Shown: positions 36,251 to 48,640, numbered from the stretch's first letter. The stretch: 64,000 nt of DNA from Tenodera sinensis (GCA_030765045.1 CM060965.1:27250435-27314434), one strand, 5' to 3'. The notes: a model not told the origin generated them from the letters alone. Numbers and translations: made by a program.

Positions 36251-36720
36251 TGGGTAGAAGCCATTGACAGAATTGTTATCTGTTCATTGTGGCGTAAGAG
36301 CTTGCTTACGTTGGACATGATAAGGATACAGTAACTGCTCATGCAGAACAAACCGAGCAAGAGCATAGTTCATACCTTCAGCAGCTACAATTCTTTGCAC
36401 ACTTGTTTGTGGATCACATTCTATCTGTTGTAACACCCGTACCTCTATCTCTGGCATGCAAATGGTATGAGGTCTACCACGATCCATTGTCCTGTCTTCA
36501 AATGATCTCGTTTCTGCAAATTGCTGGAATATCCTAGCAAAAAGCTTCTCCCATGAAATGTTGCAATGTGAACTCTTTCAGTGTACATGATATGAGTCTG
36601 TTGTTAATTACCATTGGCTAATCCATAGTAAACAACCATGTCTGCCATTTCCCTCGAGTAGTAGTATGATTCCATTTCACTTTTTACATTATCTAAACTC
36701 ATTCGGATACCTCACTGCAA
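36251..36720 (-). pseudogene. DDE transposase N-terminal fragment, minus orientation
   Basis: It reads MADMVVYYGLANGN (about 36620-36655), then MDRGRPHTICMPEIEVRVLQ, CDPQTSVQRIVAAEG, FVLHEQLLYPYHVQRKQALT (36284-36487). This is the helix-turn-helix region of an insect DDE transposase group whose C-terminal parts appear at 39, 47 and 59 kb. The catalytic domain is missing. Confidence 0.7.
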
Positions 36721-38959
36721 AGCAAGTATGACATCATATGATTGAAAATCAGAAACAAGCAAAATGGATCATATCTCAACATGTATTTGCTTCCGGACAT
36801 ATGCGTATAGGAACATTTATTCTGGTTTTGACCAATCCCAACTCCTGTTGTAATATCAGACACTTCTTTTTTAAACACCCAGTATTTATAAGTAAAAATC
36901 CAAAGATTTGCATTAAATTAAAGAACTATGTGGAAAGGTAAATGACTCCAAACTGCACTTGGGCAGAGGTTCACAGTTTTCACACTCCCTTTGTTTTTAC
37001 CTTAGATAATTCTGCATAATATAAGATAGGAAGATAACTAAATATGGAGTGTAAGTCTAATTTGACAGCATTGGCTATCATTGTCAATATTACTGGAATG
37101 TTCATAGGAGCGGATCCATAGTTTGAGAATTTCTGCACTAGTGTGCGAAATCCAGAATTACATATTTTAAATTAGTCTTTATCAACATCTCAAGACCTAA
37201 GCTGAGAAAATGTATAAGTTCTTATGAAAATGAAATTTTAAAGTAGTGCACCATGCAGTCTTATTGCAATGATACAGATGGATTAAAGCAGTGTATCAAC
37301 CTGGTAACTGTTATAAAGGTTTATTAATCCAGACTGAATTTATTTATATCTTATGGCTCTCAAAAAATAATGTTTCTGTTAGAATAAAAACTGAACTTCA
37401 CTATGCAGGAGCAATAAACTTGTCAAGATATAAAATAGAAAATGTTTACCATAACATGCAGAAGAAATGAAAAACGATACTTAAGATCTACTGTTCTGCA
37501 TCCTTTGTAATAATTTTATTTTGCTACTGGAGTGAGTAGCAAAATAATTTTTTTTGAAAATAAATTCCCACCAGCAAAGAATGCTTGGCTGTAAAATAAA
37601 TTTGATGTGAAAAGATGTTTATTATGTGACAGCATTAAAGGCTTTGGAACTCTTAAGTGTTATGCATTAGTGCAGACTGGCTTTTGCTTTGTTTTATATC
37701 CTTTAAATTTGTTTTATATGTGTGCATTTTGTCTCAGAATTAGGTTTGATGAATTGAAATCAGACCCAGGGTATATTAAATGTGCAATTCTTTACCAAGA
37801 GCAAATTGTCCCACCTACACTCAAGATTATTAAGTGTCATACAGACCAATATCTGTTGTACGTTATTACAAAACTAAAACAGGTAGAAGTAGTAAGCATT
37901 ACTATTTATCTTGACGAATATACTTTGAAATATTTAACAGCCCGATTATATTTTTGTGACTAAGTGAGAAGAATATATAATATTCCCAGTAAGATTAACA
38001 ATGTGTATTACTATTAACCACAATTTAATGTGATTTTCCTTTGTGCCTGGTCTTGTTTCACCAGGGATTGTTTCATTTTATTATGTATAAATTGTAAAAT
38101 TATCTGTCGTATTATGTATCTGCAAATAATTCAGAATGTTAGAACATCTTTGTGTAGTGCATCGGTGATTGTTAAAAGTAAATTTCTTTTTAGCAAAAAT
38201 ATGGTTTCAGATTTAAATATTTTGTTCAGAATCTTGGATAGGACTGACTCTGTGTAAATATTCTTGCAGAACTAGTGTTGAAGATAGTTTTCAGATAAAT
38301 CAAAGTGGTTGTGATGAAAGGAAAGGATGGGACAGTGAAGTTGGTGTTGAGTGTATGTCTGGAGAATGTCTCCAATTCAGTCATAATATATATATGTATG
38401 TAAGTATGTATGTTTGGATATGTGTGATTAGTAATGACTCAATATACAATGTCACCTGATGGAAAATAAAAACAGACCTTTTTATATATTATTATGATAA
38501 TGCATTAGTTAATTTATATACAGGTAACACTGAAAAAATATCTTCACTTTTTTTTGTGTGTTTCCATTTGTAAATGTAATATAAGAAATGTTTAACAAGT
38601 TTACAAGTTGAAGTCTTTTTAACTCAGTATTACTATACTGTAACAGGATGAACTGAAGGTCCCATTAACCAACCTTAGCTCCTTTGCATGCCCAAGTTCC
38701 AGCAAAGAGATGTGGTTTTTGAAATGAGATAACTTTTTAACATAAAGTGTCTCTGTTATTGGGAAGAAAGAGAATTGGAGAGGCTTTGCTGTCATTTACT
38801 GATGCAAAAGAATAAATACTGTGCATTCTTTAACCAGCTGGACTGCTCCCCGGCGGCAAGGGTATGGGTGAGGACTAGCTCACTCTCCACCAGCATTACA
38901 CATAAAGGACCGGTAAGTCACCAGTATGGAACACTAACTACTGTACTAACTTGCATTAG
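36721..38959. other. No gene seen
   Basis: A 118-codon frame at 37607-37963 has no recognisable domain. A poly-TA/TG stretch lies near 38388. Confidence 0.45.
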
Positions 38960-39410
38960 GCTTACCTGCATCACTTCAGAAATTGAAATTGATGGCCTTC
39001 AATGCAAACACATTCTCTATGTCTCCAAAAACAATTCTGGTTTACTTGCAAAAGTTCATGTTCACCGATTGCTTGTATGTTTTGTGATTTTGTCATTCAA
39101 TTCTTTTAATGTGTGCAGATTTAATGTGTACACTCTATTCTTTAACGTTTCCCATAAATAAAAATTGCATGGAGATAGGTTAGGGGAATGACATGGTCAC
39201 AGTCTTCAATTAATTATTCTGTCACTGTACCCACTTCACAATTTATGCACAGAATTACCAGCAGTATGCTATAGCTGAATCCTGCTGAAACCAGTGACAC
39301 AATCTTTCATTTCGTGTTAGTTGCAGAAAAATGTATTTAAAACAGAATTTACATAAACGTAAGAATCAATCTTCCTTTCATAGAAGTTTGAAGACTGTTA
39401 TTGTAATTAA

Positions 39411-39497
39411 TTTAATTTAAAAGGTGAGTCAATTAATAACACTGAACAACACTTACAACATAATTTTCCGGAACGTGTTTCGAAGGTTAACTTTCCT
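39411..39497 (-). repeat. Penelope-associated 90-bp segment, copy 2
   Basis: It is close to 3690-3780: shared aattaataacactgaacaac and gtttcgaaggttaactttcc. It overlaps the first unit of the 272-bp tandem duplication. Confidence 0.7.
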
Positions 39498-39981
39498 CCA
39501 TTAAGAATCAATGTTTCTGTTGTAAATATGAGACATAATTCTATGCATGATGAGGAACTTCATGAATAATATGGAGATTTTCGGTAGCCCAGTATCAGTT
39601 ATTATTCTGAGTAGAAACTAACCTTGAAGATAAAAGCACGCTTCATCAGTGAAGAACATTAAAGGTGGGTCCACGTTGCCATCATGAATGGACTGCTAAA
39701 ACCAATTGCAACACTGAACAACACTTACAACATAATTTTCCGGAACGTGTTTCGAAGGTTAACTTTCCTCCATTAAGAATCAATGTTTCTGTTGTAAATA
39801 TGAGACATAATTCTATGCATGATGAGGAACTTCATGAATAATATGGAGATTTTCGGTAGCCCAGTATCAGTTATTATTCTGAGTAGAAACTAACCTTGAA
39901 GATAAAAGCACGCTTCATCAGTGAAGAACATTAAAGGTGGGTCCACGTTGCCATCATGAATGGACTGCTAAAACCAATTGC
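39438..39981. repeat. 272-bp direct tandem duplication
   Basis: The units 39438-39709 and 39710-39981 look nearly identical. Each begins aacactgaacaac and ends accaattgc. A unit contains part of the Penelope-associated segment plus part of the minus-strand transposase relic, so the duplication is younger than both. Confidence 0.9.
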
Positions 39982-40225
39982 AATAATTAACCCTACTTGC
40001 AGGATCTTGGAAGTTTTGTTGCCACAAAAGCTGATGTCTTGGAAACGTTAACCTCTTGTGCTAAACATCTCAGCAATTTTTATTTATGGGGAACATTAAA
40101 GAATAAAGTGTATGATTAAATCTGCACACGTTGAAGGACAAAATCATGAGAGAAATACAAGCAATCAGTCAATATGAAATTTTGCGAATAAATCAGAATT
40201 GTTTTTGCTGGTCCTCACCTAGCCC

Positions 40226-40670
40226 CTTGCTGCTGTGGCACTGTCCAGTCAGTCAAAGAGCACACAGTATATTTTAAAATACTTTAAATTCTGTAAATAA
40301 CATCCAAAAGCACAGGTGTGTCACATTGAATGTTCGAGGGTCTCTATGTTCTGCCATAAGGATGATTCTTGGCATTCTATTGACTTTTATTTTGATGTCA
40401 GTTATTCATAAATTATTACTTATGAAAAATTGTATTACAGCTCACTAATGAAATGTGGAAACTGAGTTTTCTTGTTATAAAAATATCATTCATGGAAAAT
40501 GCCTCATGAGCAGCATTTCATGGCTCCAATGCAACATAAACAGCACTATTGAATGCACACCATCTTATGCCATCACTACATTGTCATACCCATAGTTATG
40601 GCCTAAAAATATTGAGTCCTTTCACTGGACCCTATAACTTTTCCTTGAAGATACTAATTATTTGAATAAA
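40226..40670. other. No gene seen
   Basis: Short AT-rich stretch between relics. Confidence 0.5.
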
Positions 40671-40675
40671 GTACT

Positions 40676-40972
40676 ATGAGGAAGGAAATTAAAGAAAATA
40701 TAGAGAAAGAGCAAAGTGCCTTCAGGCCACTGCAAGAAACACAGAACCATATATTTGTATTGAGCATAGTAATAGATAAAATGATGAGTAGAGAGAGGGA
40801 ACTATATCTGGCTTTTATAGACCTGAAAACAACCTTTGACAGAGTACCTAGAGAACAACTGTGGAAAGCCCTAAGAGATAAGGGAACTTCAGATATTGCT
40901 AAGGAAGATAAAATGTATATACCAGGTGGCCCACTCCAGCTGGCCCTCGGATTAAAAGAGTTGCAGAAATAA
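40676..40972 (+). pseudogene. LINE reverse transcriptase fragment
   Basis: It reads EKEQSAFRPLQETQNHIFVL, then ELYLAFIDLKTTFDRVPREQ and LWKALRDKG. The AFIDLK..FD block is RT motif A, with the catalytic Asp. No other RT motif follows before the frame changes. Confidence 0.75.
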
Positions 40973-41379
40973 CAGGGGTAAATCCAGTTAGTGACATGTG
41001 AACTTTGTTCTGCTCGTAAGAGAGTGAGCGGAACGGCAGAGGAAATGCCCAGGTTTCAACTGGCATGTGCAGTGCATGGTAATAGAGAGGAACAGTCTTA
41101 GAATATTTTCCACTTCACTTACAAGACTATTTATCAGGGAATGAACTCATTCCTCTATATGCTCCTATTGCCTAACATTACAGATTGTAACAAAATCCAT
41201 GCAAACATGAGGGCGCACAATGTTTGATAGACATCTTTGTTTCTTATTAATGTTATTGTTGCATTTTATTATTTTTAGGTATTGTTATTTTTGTTTGACG
41301 TTTTATATTAAATTATATTATATATATTGTTTATATTAACATTAATATTAAATTTATTATTATTTTGTTCTTATTGGCG

Positions 41380-41474
41380 TGTTTATCGTTATTATGTTTA
41401 TCACTATTGATATTAGTATTATTATTGTTTTGATTATTATGCTTATCATTATTGTTATTGTTATCATTATTATT
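41380..41474. repeat. (ATT/GTT)n microsatellite, left of hAT element
   Basis: Imperfect ATT, GTT and ATC units. Similar repeats resume at 43817 on the other side of the hAT element. Confidence 0.85.
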
Positions 41475-43816
41475 AGAACCCGGATTTTTATGTAATATCA
41501 AAGTGCAAAATATGTACATATTTATGTAACAAAAACATCAAAATATGTAATGAAATATGTAATATGCAATATTATGTAATAATCTAAATGCTAAGATTAC
41601 CACCTCAAATCTAAATGCAGACTGCAAATTACCCAGAATTTTGTAATTTTATGGGTCTGTAAGTACGTAAATGAATGAGCTAAAATTTACTAAATATAGC
41701 ATTAATTATAGGGAAAATGTTTTGTTTTATGCAGAATTTACGTAACATTTATTTTCAAGTAGGTAATTACAAAATAAAAAATGTGTTTTGGATTATATTT
41801 ATTAAAATTACTCACTTCATATAATTCTTTTACTTAAATTTGAGACGGTAAAGCAATGTTGAAATACTGAACCAATTTATCAATAAGTGAAACAATCAGT
41901 TCAAAATAATTGCATTTTATAATGAGGATGCATTTTCAGTTTTCTATCTCTTGACATACAATGAATAACCAGGCATTTCCATTTTGAGTCTTTTGCCTCT
42001 TTCAATGTACAGTGAATAACCATATAGGTACTTTTCCGTATTTTCAGGGGTCATTGTTTGTCTCATATCAGATAAAATGTTCTTATAACCAGAGAAGTTT
42101 CTCTCCACGTTACACAAAGTAACAGGAGCATATTTTAGCATAGGAATCTGATTTTCAGAGAAACATTTTGGTAAATCGACATTGTCACCATTCAGCACTT
42201 TAGACACGTAGGTATACAAATGTAGAACACCCTGGATTCCTGTTAAGCACAGCTTTGAATTTTTCACCTGCCTTCCTTCCTACATCTGCTAAACTACCCT
42301 AAGCTTCTGTGATGCACATTCCGTCAAATCCATAGATTCGTGAAGAAGGGAACCTGATGTCCTGATGGTGCTAGGCAACCAGCCGAAGTTACTTTTGATG
42401 TAAGCACAGGAGCTTACCACTTTAGATGTCCTGAGATTCATGTATGCAAACAGCTACTTCTGTTCACCACTAACTGGTTTCCAAAATGTTCACAGCTTCA
42501 AACCACGTACCCCATCTTGTAAGTACTGGCTCAGGAGGCAAAGGAGATGATTTTTATAGCACTGAATTCTGTGCAGTGCTTTCACGAAGACCTTTTTTGT
42601 TGCTGATATCAACTTATTCACACAGGGAAAATTACTTCTTACTACTTCAGCAACACGTTGTAATGCATGGGCCAAGCAGGTACATTCGGGTAGAAAAACT
42701 TAAGGGCAGTAGCAGCTTTAATCATGTACGCTGCGGCATCTGAATACATAATTAAAACCTTTTCCTCACACACTCCCTCTGGCCACAGAATCTTCATCCC
42801 ATCATTTTCGAATCTTGCAATCGGCAAACCAAATACAGGGGTCTCCAATTTCATTCCGTATATGAGCAACTGCTTCTCCATGACACACATGAAGAAGATT
42901 CGTCATGAATAACTTTCTGGCAATATTTTTCTAGAAAGGAGTAAAATTGAAGAATTTGAAGTTTATGCTACAGAATTAGCTGCAACCATTACACTGCACA
43001 GGTCTTTAAAAAAATCATTTTCGGAAGGTTCCTGTTGCATTTGTGTCAACATAACTTGCTTTCTAGAAGACTCTAGATGTTTGTTGCGTATGTGAATAGC
43101 ACTTTTGATATGTTGTTCCAATTGAGATTTCATGGAACAGCCAATTCTTTTACCACATGCTTGACAGACTATCACTTTTCCGTCGGTTGTAAAGGCGCTA
43201 TCTAATTTCACCCATCAATTCAACTTGCAGGATAACGAGGACACAACTGGTGCCATTTTACTAAGACTTGCAGGAAACTAACTGCAGTATTATCGCCTCG
43301 CTATATTGATGGTTGTCCAGGGGCACACTGTTTCCTCGCAGCTATTATATTACAAGATGCCAACTACCACAACAATGGTAACAATCATAACAATCAATTT
43401 TTCCAGTCCTTGTAAATGCCCAAAGCACTACGAGAAATGTGACAATGGTGGTCAACATTGTTGAGTGGTACCTACTTTGAAATAAACAGGCAACAACCAG
43501 AACAAGGCGAGGCGGTTATTATCGCGTTCTTAATTTAACTTGCATCCTATTTCGCACATTGATTTTTGTTGCTTTCAGCAAAACCTGTGAAAACAGTAGT
43601 TTATAATATGAGCACAATATTTTTTAAAAAATAATAAAATTGTAACGAAACCCAGAAAATATGTACATTTTATGTAACATCGTTAAAATATGTAGAAATG
43701 TGCAAAATAAGAATTTGTAAGTGAGTCCCAAATGAGGTAATTCGTCGACATTTTTACTTCTCATTGAAATATTATGCCCGATTTAAAATATTTAATTACA
43801 TAAAAGTCTGGGCTCT
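41475..43816 (-). mobile_element. hAT-family DNA transposon, decayed
   Basis: The ends are inverted: agaacccggatttttatgta at 41475 and the complement of tacataaaagtctgggctct at the right end (43816). The flanks are ATT microsatellite on both sides, so the 8-bp duplication cannot be delimited. Minus-strand fragments fit hAT transposase. There is a BED-like zinc finger (CQACGKRIGC with H-x-H downstream, about 43080-43170), a central region (MYSDAAAYMIKAA, about 42730), and the C-terminal dimerisation block APVTLCNVERNFSGYKNIL then TPENTEKYL (42010-42130). Frames are interrupted, so no intact transposase exists. Confidence 0.85.
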
Positions 43817-43875
43817 AATTATTATTATTAATTATTATTATTATTGTTGTTGTCATCATCATTATTAATGGCAGT
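43817..43875. repeat. (ATT)n microsatellite, right of hAT element
   Basis: ATT, GTT and ATC units continue the repeat seen at 41380-41474. Confidence 0.85.
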
Positions 43876-43894
43876 GGTTGTGGTGGCAGTAGTA

Positions 43895-44275
43895 TCTTTC
43901 TCCCTGACAGAATTAGAGGACCACAGTATCTGGAATTCCTGCAAGGTGAGCTTCAGGTTTTTCTTGATTAGTTTCCCATACCTAAGTGGCGCAACACTAT
44001 GCACTGGTTCAAACAAGATGGTGCACCGCCTTACCATTATGGACCTGTAAAGGTCCATTTCAATTAGTTGTATCCTGGACATTGGATGCGCCTAGGTGGC
44101 CCAATACCTTGGCCAGCAAGATCTGACCTAACCCCATTAGATTATTTCTTTTGGAGAATTAAAGAATATTGCATTTTAGATAAACCCTCTCAAACGATCG
44201 TTAAAGTATATGCATCTGTCTCACCCGCAGTTCTCAGAAACGTTGTTTTGTTCTTATTTTAACTGTGAAGCCTTT
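43895..44275 (+). pseudogene. Mariner-like transposase C-terminal fragment
   Basis: It reads WFKQDGAPP (second catalytic block, around 44000-44030), then GHWMRLGGPIPWPARS and DLTPLDYFFWRIKEY (third block). Frameshifts separate the pieces. It follows the microsatellite to the right of the hAT element. Confidence 0.75.
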
Positions 44276-45214
44276 TAATGGTGGAGAAAATTTGAATAGT
44301 GGTAGTATTTGCATATGTTATAGATCCTTCCAAATGTCTTTGCTGTCAACAGCCCCTTAAACTCCACTCAACTCCAGCTTTGACTTACTTTAGAGCACAT
44401 AGATTTAAATCAAGATTTAAAAGAGAGTTTTCTAATACATATTTTAAGTTAAAATTACATGGCTACTCTTATTTTAAAGCTCTGCAGTAAAAACGTTAAA
44501 GCAATAATCTTTACTTGCTTTATGTTGATACACAAGTTTGAAGCAATATTACTTCTCATTGACGTGAACCCCAAAGCAGGATCACACATTGTCAGTCAAC
44601 TATTTGAATCGACAATGCTCTCCATCATTTAACTAAATCTAGAAGCTCCTTTGAATCTGCCCTTTTGCCATTGATAGAAGCAATGAAGATTCTCTCTCTG
44701 GGTTTGTGTGAGTAGTTTCAAAAAGATGATGCAGATTGTTTAATGAAGAATCAATTTCTTTTACTGGAGATATTGCCTACCAATATATGTACTCTCGTAT
44801 AATTAACCAAATAATTTCAATGCTATTTGCATACACAAACTGTATATTCCCTTTGACAGACTGTCCACCAAAGTTTGCTGCTCTCTCAGGAGAAGACAAG
44901 CTATGCAATGAAATCTGTTGGCTTCACTGTTCCCATCCGTGAGACTACCCCCTTTTTGTTCGTTTTTTCTCTATATTTATTATTTATTTGAAATTATTAC
45001 AATAGCTATTACTATCATTATTTTTAAATGCTTAATTTCTTTTTTTTTAAATAGTTAATCTTTTTAAATATCTATAAATCTTGGTATCAATGCATAGCAA
45101 TCTGTTAGGCAAAATTTCATCTAACCTGATGCTGTGTTTAGAAAATGTTAACAATGACAAGACGTTTGCGGACATACATTCACTGTAAGAAAATACTCAA
45201 ATGTTACCCCTGAA
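44276..45214. other. No gene seen
   Basis: Short frames only. A poly-T occurs around 45040. Confidence 0.5.
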
Positions 45215-46470
45215 TCATGCCTTAAAATTATTTGGTGTTATTCTGACCCGTATAACCCTGTTTATCTCCAAAGTTCTTTATGGCTTGAAAAGCTGGACAG
45301 TATTATGGGAACACAAAAATAGAATTACAAGTACAGAAATGTATAGTGAAAACCAGAAGGGACAGGATAAGAAACTGTCAAATAACAAATGTCCTTAATC
45401 AAAAACCAGTAATAAAAAATCTGATGTGCTGCACTCACATGACTTTCTCTACTCTTGTACTAACCATTTTTACAAACTCTTATTCCTATATCTTCTTTGT
45501 GTTAGTTAAGATAAGCATTTGGAAAAATTATCTTATTGCTTATTTCCTTGTAATATTAGAATATAGTAGGCTTTGTGCAATAGTCAAGTCTTTTAAAGCT
45601 TTGAAATTCCGTTTTCTTTGCACACTTAACATATGAAAAAATGAACAACGATGTTCCATTTCACGAAAGTTTTAAGTTTTCCGAAACTCACACACATAAC
45701 AAGGAATATCTCCAAAACGGTTCACCCTACAAGAAAATTTATTCAGACATCAATTGTGTATTTTAACAAGATCTACATTTTTTGTAGAGTAAGATTTTGT
45801 TTATCTCTAACGGTTTACCAGTTATGCAAAAGTTGTCCTGAGTAAATACAGCTACAGGGGCTATAGCCAGAAAATTCAAGACATACATTTCATTTGTCAT
45901 CAAAATATCTCAAACATATGACATTTTAATCAAAATCGTTAGAGCCATTTTCAAGAAAATCAAAATTTTTGAAAATTGTTTCATGTAAAGGGTTGTTTAG
46001 GGTGGGGCTATTTGCTTCAAAATCTTCATGTCGCATCCTTGAAAGGCATTAAACTTATATACCAAATTTGGTTTTTAACCTACTTTTCGTTTTTGAGTTA
46101 TGCTGTCCACAGACAAACACGCAGACACACACATGGACCTTTTTCTAAAAATGCTTTTTTTGGTTTCAGGGGGTCTCAAAACATATATTTCTGGTGAAAT
46201 TTCGACATCGAATTTTTGGGTGGAAAACAATACTTCCCTACTTATCAGTAGAGAAAGTAAAAAGAAAGAGACAAATGTCTAAGATGGTTTGGACACCTAA
46301 GTAGAATGGATGAGAGCTGGAAACTAAAACAAGTATGGGAAGTCAGAGTGGAAGGAAGAAGAGCAAGAGAGTGAAGAAGAATAGAATGGAATGATTGTGA
46401 AGAGAAAATAGGGAATAAGAAAGGAAAGACTTTGAGGAATGCTAAACAACTAGAGATAGGAAAAGAATAA
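45215..46470 (+). pseudogene. LINE ORF2 C-terminal fragment split by a dispersed element
   Basis: The left part (45215-45419) reads LYGLKSWTVLWEHKNRITST then RRDRIRNCQITNVLNQKPVI. The right part (46259-46470) resumes with KKETNV and RWFGHLSRMDES in shifting frames. The order equals 35535-35960, so the 839 bp between 45420 and 46258 were inserted. Flanking A-runs are duplicated. Confidence 0.8.
45420..46258 (-). mobile_element. ACTTTCTCTAC-family element, full-length copy D (839 bp)
   Basis: The uninterrupted LINE sequence at 35670 shows where this insert begins and ends. It starts atctgatgtgctgcactcac and ends cagtagagaaagt, with aaaaa at both flanks. actttctctact (45439-45450) and the final agtagagaaagt are inverse to each other, giving a short inverted end with one side extended by about 20 bp. 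It contains no recognisable ORF. Frames such as 45976-46197 are parts of the repeat, so the element is probably non-autonomous. Confidence 0.8.
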
Positions 46471-46952
46471 TCACGGCAACCATGAATTAATTTATCAAAT
46501 ATATGATTGCATGTACTTCACAATAATGCTCTAAAATTACTGCAGTGGAATCAGATACATGCCAAACAACTTCATTAAGCTTCATTTTTGTTAATGATTG
46601 TGGGCAAATTTCTGTTTAGTGTGCCAATATACGTAGCCTTTTTTTTTTTTTTTTTGGACATGTGGCCATATTTTGAAGAATTTCTTGCCCTGCATTATGC
46701 TGCATCTGATTAGTTCTCTTCTCCATCCACTTCCCCGTGTGCTGCCTAATCAGTCTTGGTGTATAGGTTGATATGTCATGTTTCAGTATTAGTGTTCTTA
46801 TAATGCCAAAAATTACATATAATTAAGCACACAGAATCTTTGTGTATGAATTACTTCTGTCTAACAGCAAACTCTTGTGGAGAAGTGAGATGTCAGTTTA
46901 TAGACAGATTTCCTTGTGTTCATGTGCTTCACAGTGAACAAAAGTCACAAAT
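46471..46952. other. No gene seen
   Basis: A poly-T of about 18 lies at 46640. No domain is recognisable. Confidence 0.5.
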
Positions 46953-47060
46953 GGAAACTATTATTTATGCCAACAAACTTACTGTTGGTGTTTTTAAGCA
47001 TACAAGCCGTGTGTGGGCAAAGTTTGAGAGGTAGAACTGGAACTTAAAAATTCAATGCCA
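46953..47060 (-). mobile_element. SINE tail fragment, copy 3
   Basis: It contains tgccaacaaacttactgttg and ttttaagcatacaagccgtg, then gaggtagaactggaac and attcaatgccac. This is the inverse of the tail modules in the SINE inserts at 6902 and 10284. The tRNA head is missing. Confidence 0.7.
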
Positions 47061-47699
47061 CAATTCAATTGAATTAGTTTTTTTCTGCCAAGAGGAGAGA
47101 TTAAATTTGAAGTACTTAGGGGTCATATTGACCTCTCCCAATATTCTAATGTTAATACTGACCAATGTTCCATTGGAAGACTATTTGGAATTAGAAGATT
47201 CCATATTTAAAAAAAAAAGAGAAAAAGCAAAAGAAAAAAAAGAAAACCAGAAATACTACACTTGTTAGTTTTTCTGCAAAAAGAATTTTTCAATGTATGT
47301 AAATTGCAATTGCCAGAACAAAATTAATTATTTTAACTTGGGGTAGGGGTATAGAGATATTCCTTATATCCAGCAATTTCAATTTGCCAAGCAATGCAGC
47401 ACTAAAGCACTGCCCTTGCATCTCTTGGATTTTCAGATTAGTTCATCACACAGTGTCATATTTTTTACTGTGATCTGTGCTGCCGACAGAGGGTTCTAGT
47501 GGCAGGCAGGCGGGCGGCTGAGTCAACTATTCACAGACCTTTAAATTCAAGTGCATAGATTTATAATGCAAATGATAATTACAATAACCACATGTCTTTG
47601 TCACAGGAGATATTGGAAATGATGTCCATGTGCCGTCACACATCTTCACACTTTTAAGAAAATTGGCATTCACTTGCATTAATTCATCTTCCTAAATTG
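47061..47699. other. No gene seen
   Basis: An A-rich low-complexity patch lies at 47205-47250. Confidence 0.5.
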
Positions 47700-47855
47700 C
47701 GGCAATTTCTCTTCATATATTGTCTTTCAGGAATTACAACTACATGATAATATCAGTAAATTTCTCCAATTGGGTGTTAAATAAAGTTAATGATCACAAA
47801 ATTGACCCATATTTAATTTTCTTTACCAACGAAGCATGGTTTTATTTAAATGGTA

Positions 47856-48640
47856 ATATATCAACACAAAACATACTGGAGTGCAGAAAAACCAGATCTT
47901 TACACCAAATGCCATTGCATGACCAAAAAGTTGGTGTTTGGTGTGCTGTGAATGCATACAGAATTATATGACCTTATTCTTTCAAGAAACAGTTAATGGG
48001 CAGAGATTGGTCATATATCAACGCAAAACAACATACTGGAGTGCAGAAAAACCAGATCTTTACACCAAATGCCATTGCATGACCAAAAAGTTGGTGTTTG
48101 GTGTGCTGTGAATGCATACAGAACTATATGACCTTATTCTTTCAAGAAACAGTTAATGGGCAGAGATTGGTCATATACCAACACAAAACAACATACTGGA
48201 GTGCAGAAAAACAGATCTTTACACCAAATGCCATTGCATGACCAAAAAGTTGGTATTTGGTGTGCTGTGAATGCATACAGAACTATATGACCTTATTCTT
48301 TCAAGAAACAGTTAATGGGCAGAGATTGGTCATATACCAACACAAAACAACATACTGGAGTGCAGAAAAACAGATCTTTACACCAAATGCCATTGCATGA
48401 CCAAAAAGTTGGTGTTTGGTGTGCTGTGAATGCATACAGAATTATATGACCTTATTCTTTCAAGAAACAGTTAATGGGCAGAGATTGGTCATATACCAAC
48501 ACAAAACAACATACTGGAGTGCAGAAAAACAGATCTTTACACCAAATGCCATTGCATGATCAAAAAGTTGGTGTTTGGTGTGCTGTGAATGCATACAGAA
48601 TTATATGACCTTATTCTTTCAAGAAACAGTTAATGGGCAG
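47856..48640. repeat. Five-copy tandem array, 159-160-bp unit
   Basis: acatactgga starts at 47871, 48031, 48191, 48350 and 48509, giving periods of 160, 160, 159 and 159. Copies differ at a handful of positions (for example aaccagatc against aacagatc and gtgtttgg against gtatttgg). The unit is part of the transposase coding sequence (HDQKVGVWCAV) and is not a multiple of three, so each copy shifts the frame. Confidence 0.95.

Larger units (their letters stand above)
38960..40225. pseudogene. DDE transposase fragments in opposite orientations
   Basis: On the minus strand, FFTDEACFYLQG (39630-39690 and again one repeat later) is the first catalytic block, and the complement of 39069-39170 is the C-terminal part. 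On the plus strand, 40020-40200 reads YLWGTLKNKVYD and later MREIQAISQYEILRINQNC, another C-terminal part. The segments 39069-39165 and 40070-40165 are therefore inverted copies of one another. None is intact. Confidence 0.6.

Noticed and set aside
37607..37963. Possible 118-residue protein
   Set aside because: It is open by chance as far as I can tell; no domain, repeat-family match or splice pattern is visible.
47856..48640. CRISPR-like array
   Set aside because: The repeats are contiguous 160-bp units with no spacers, are made from transposase sequence, and lie in a eukaryotic context.
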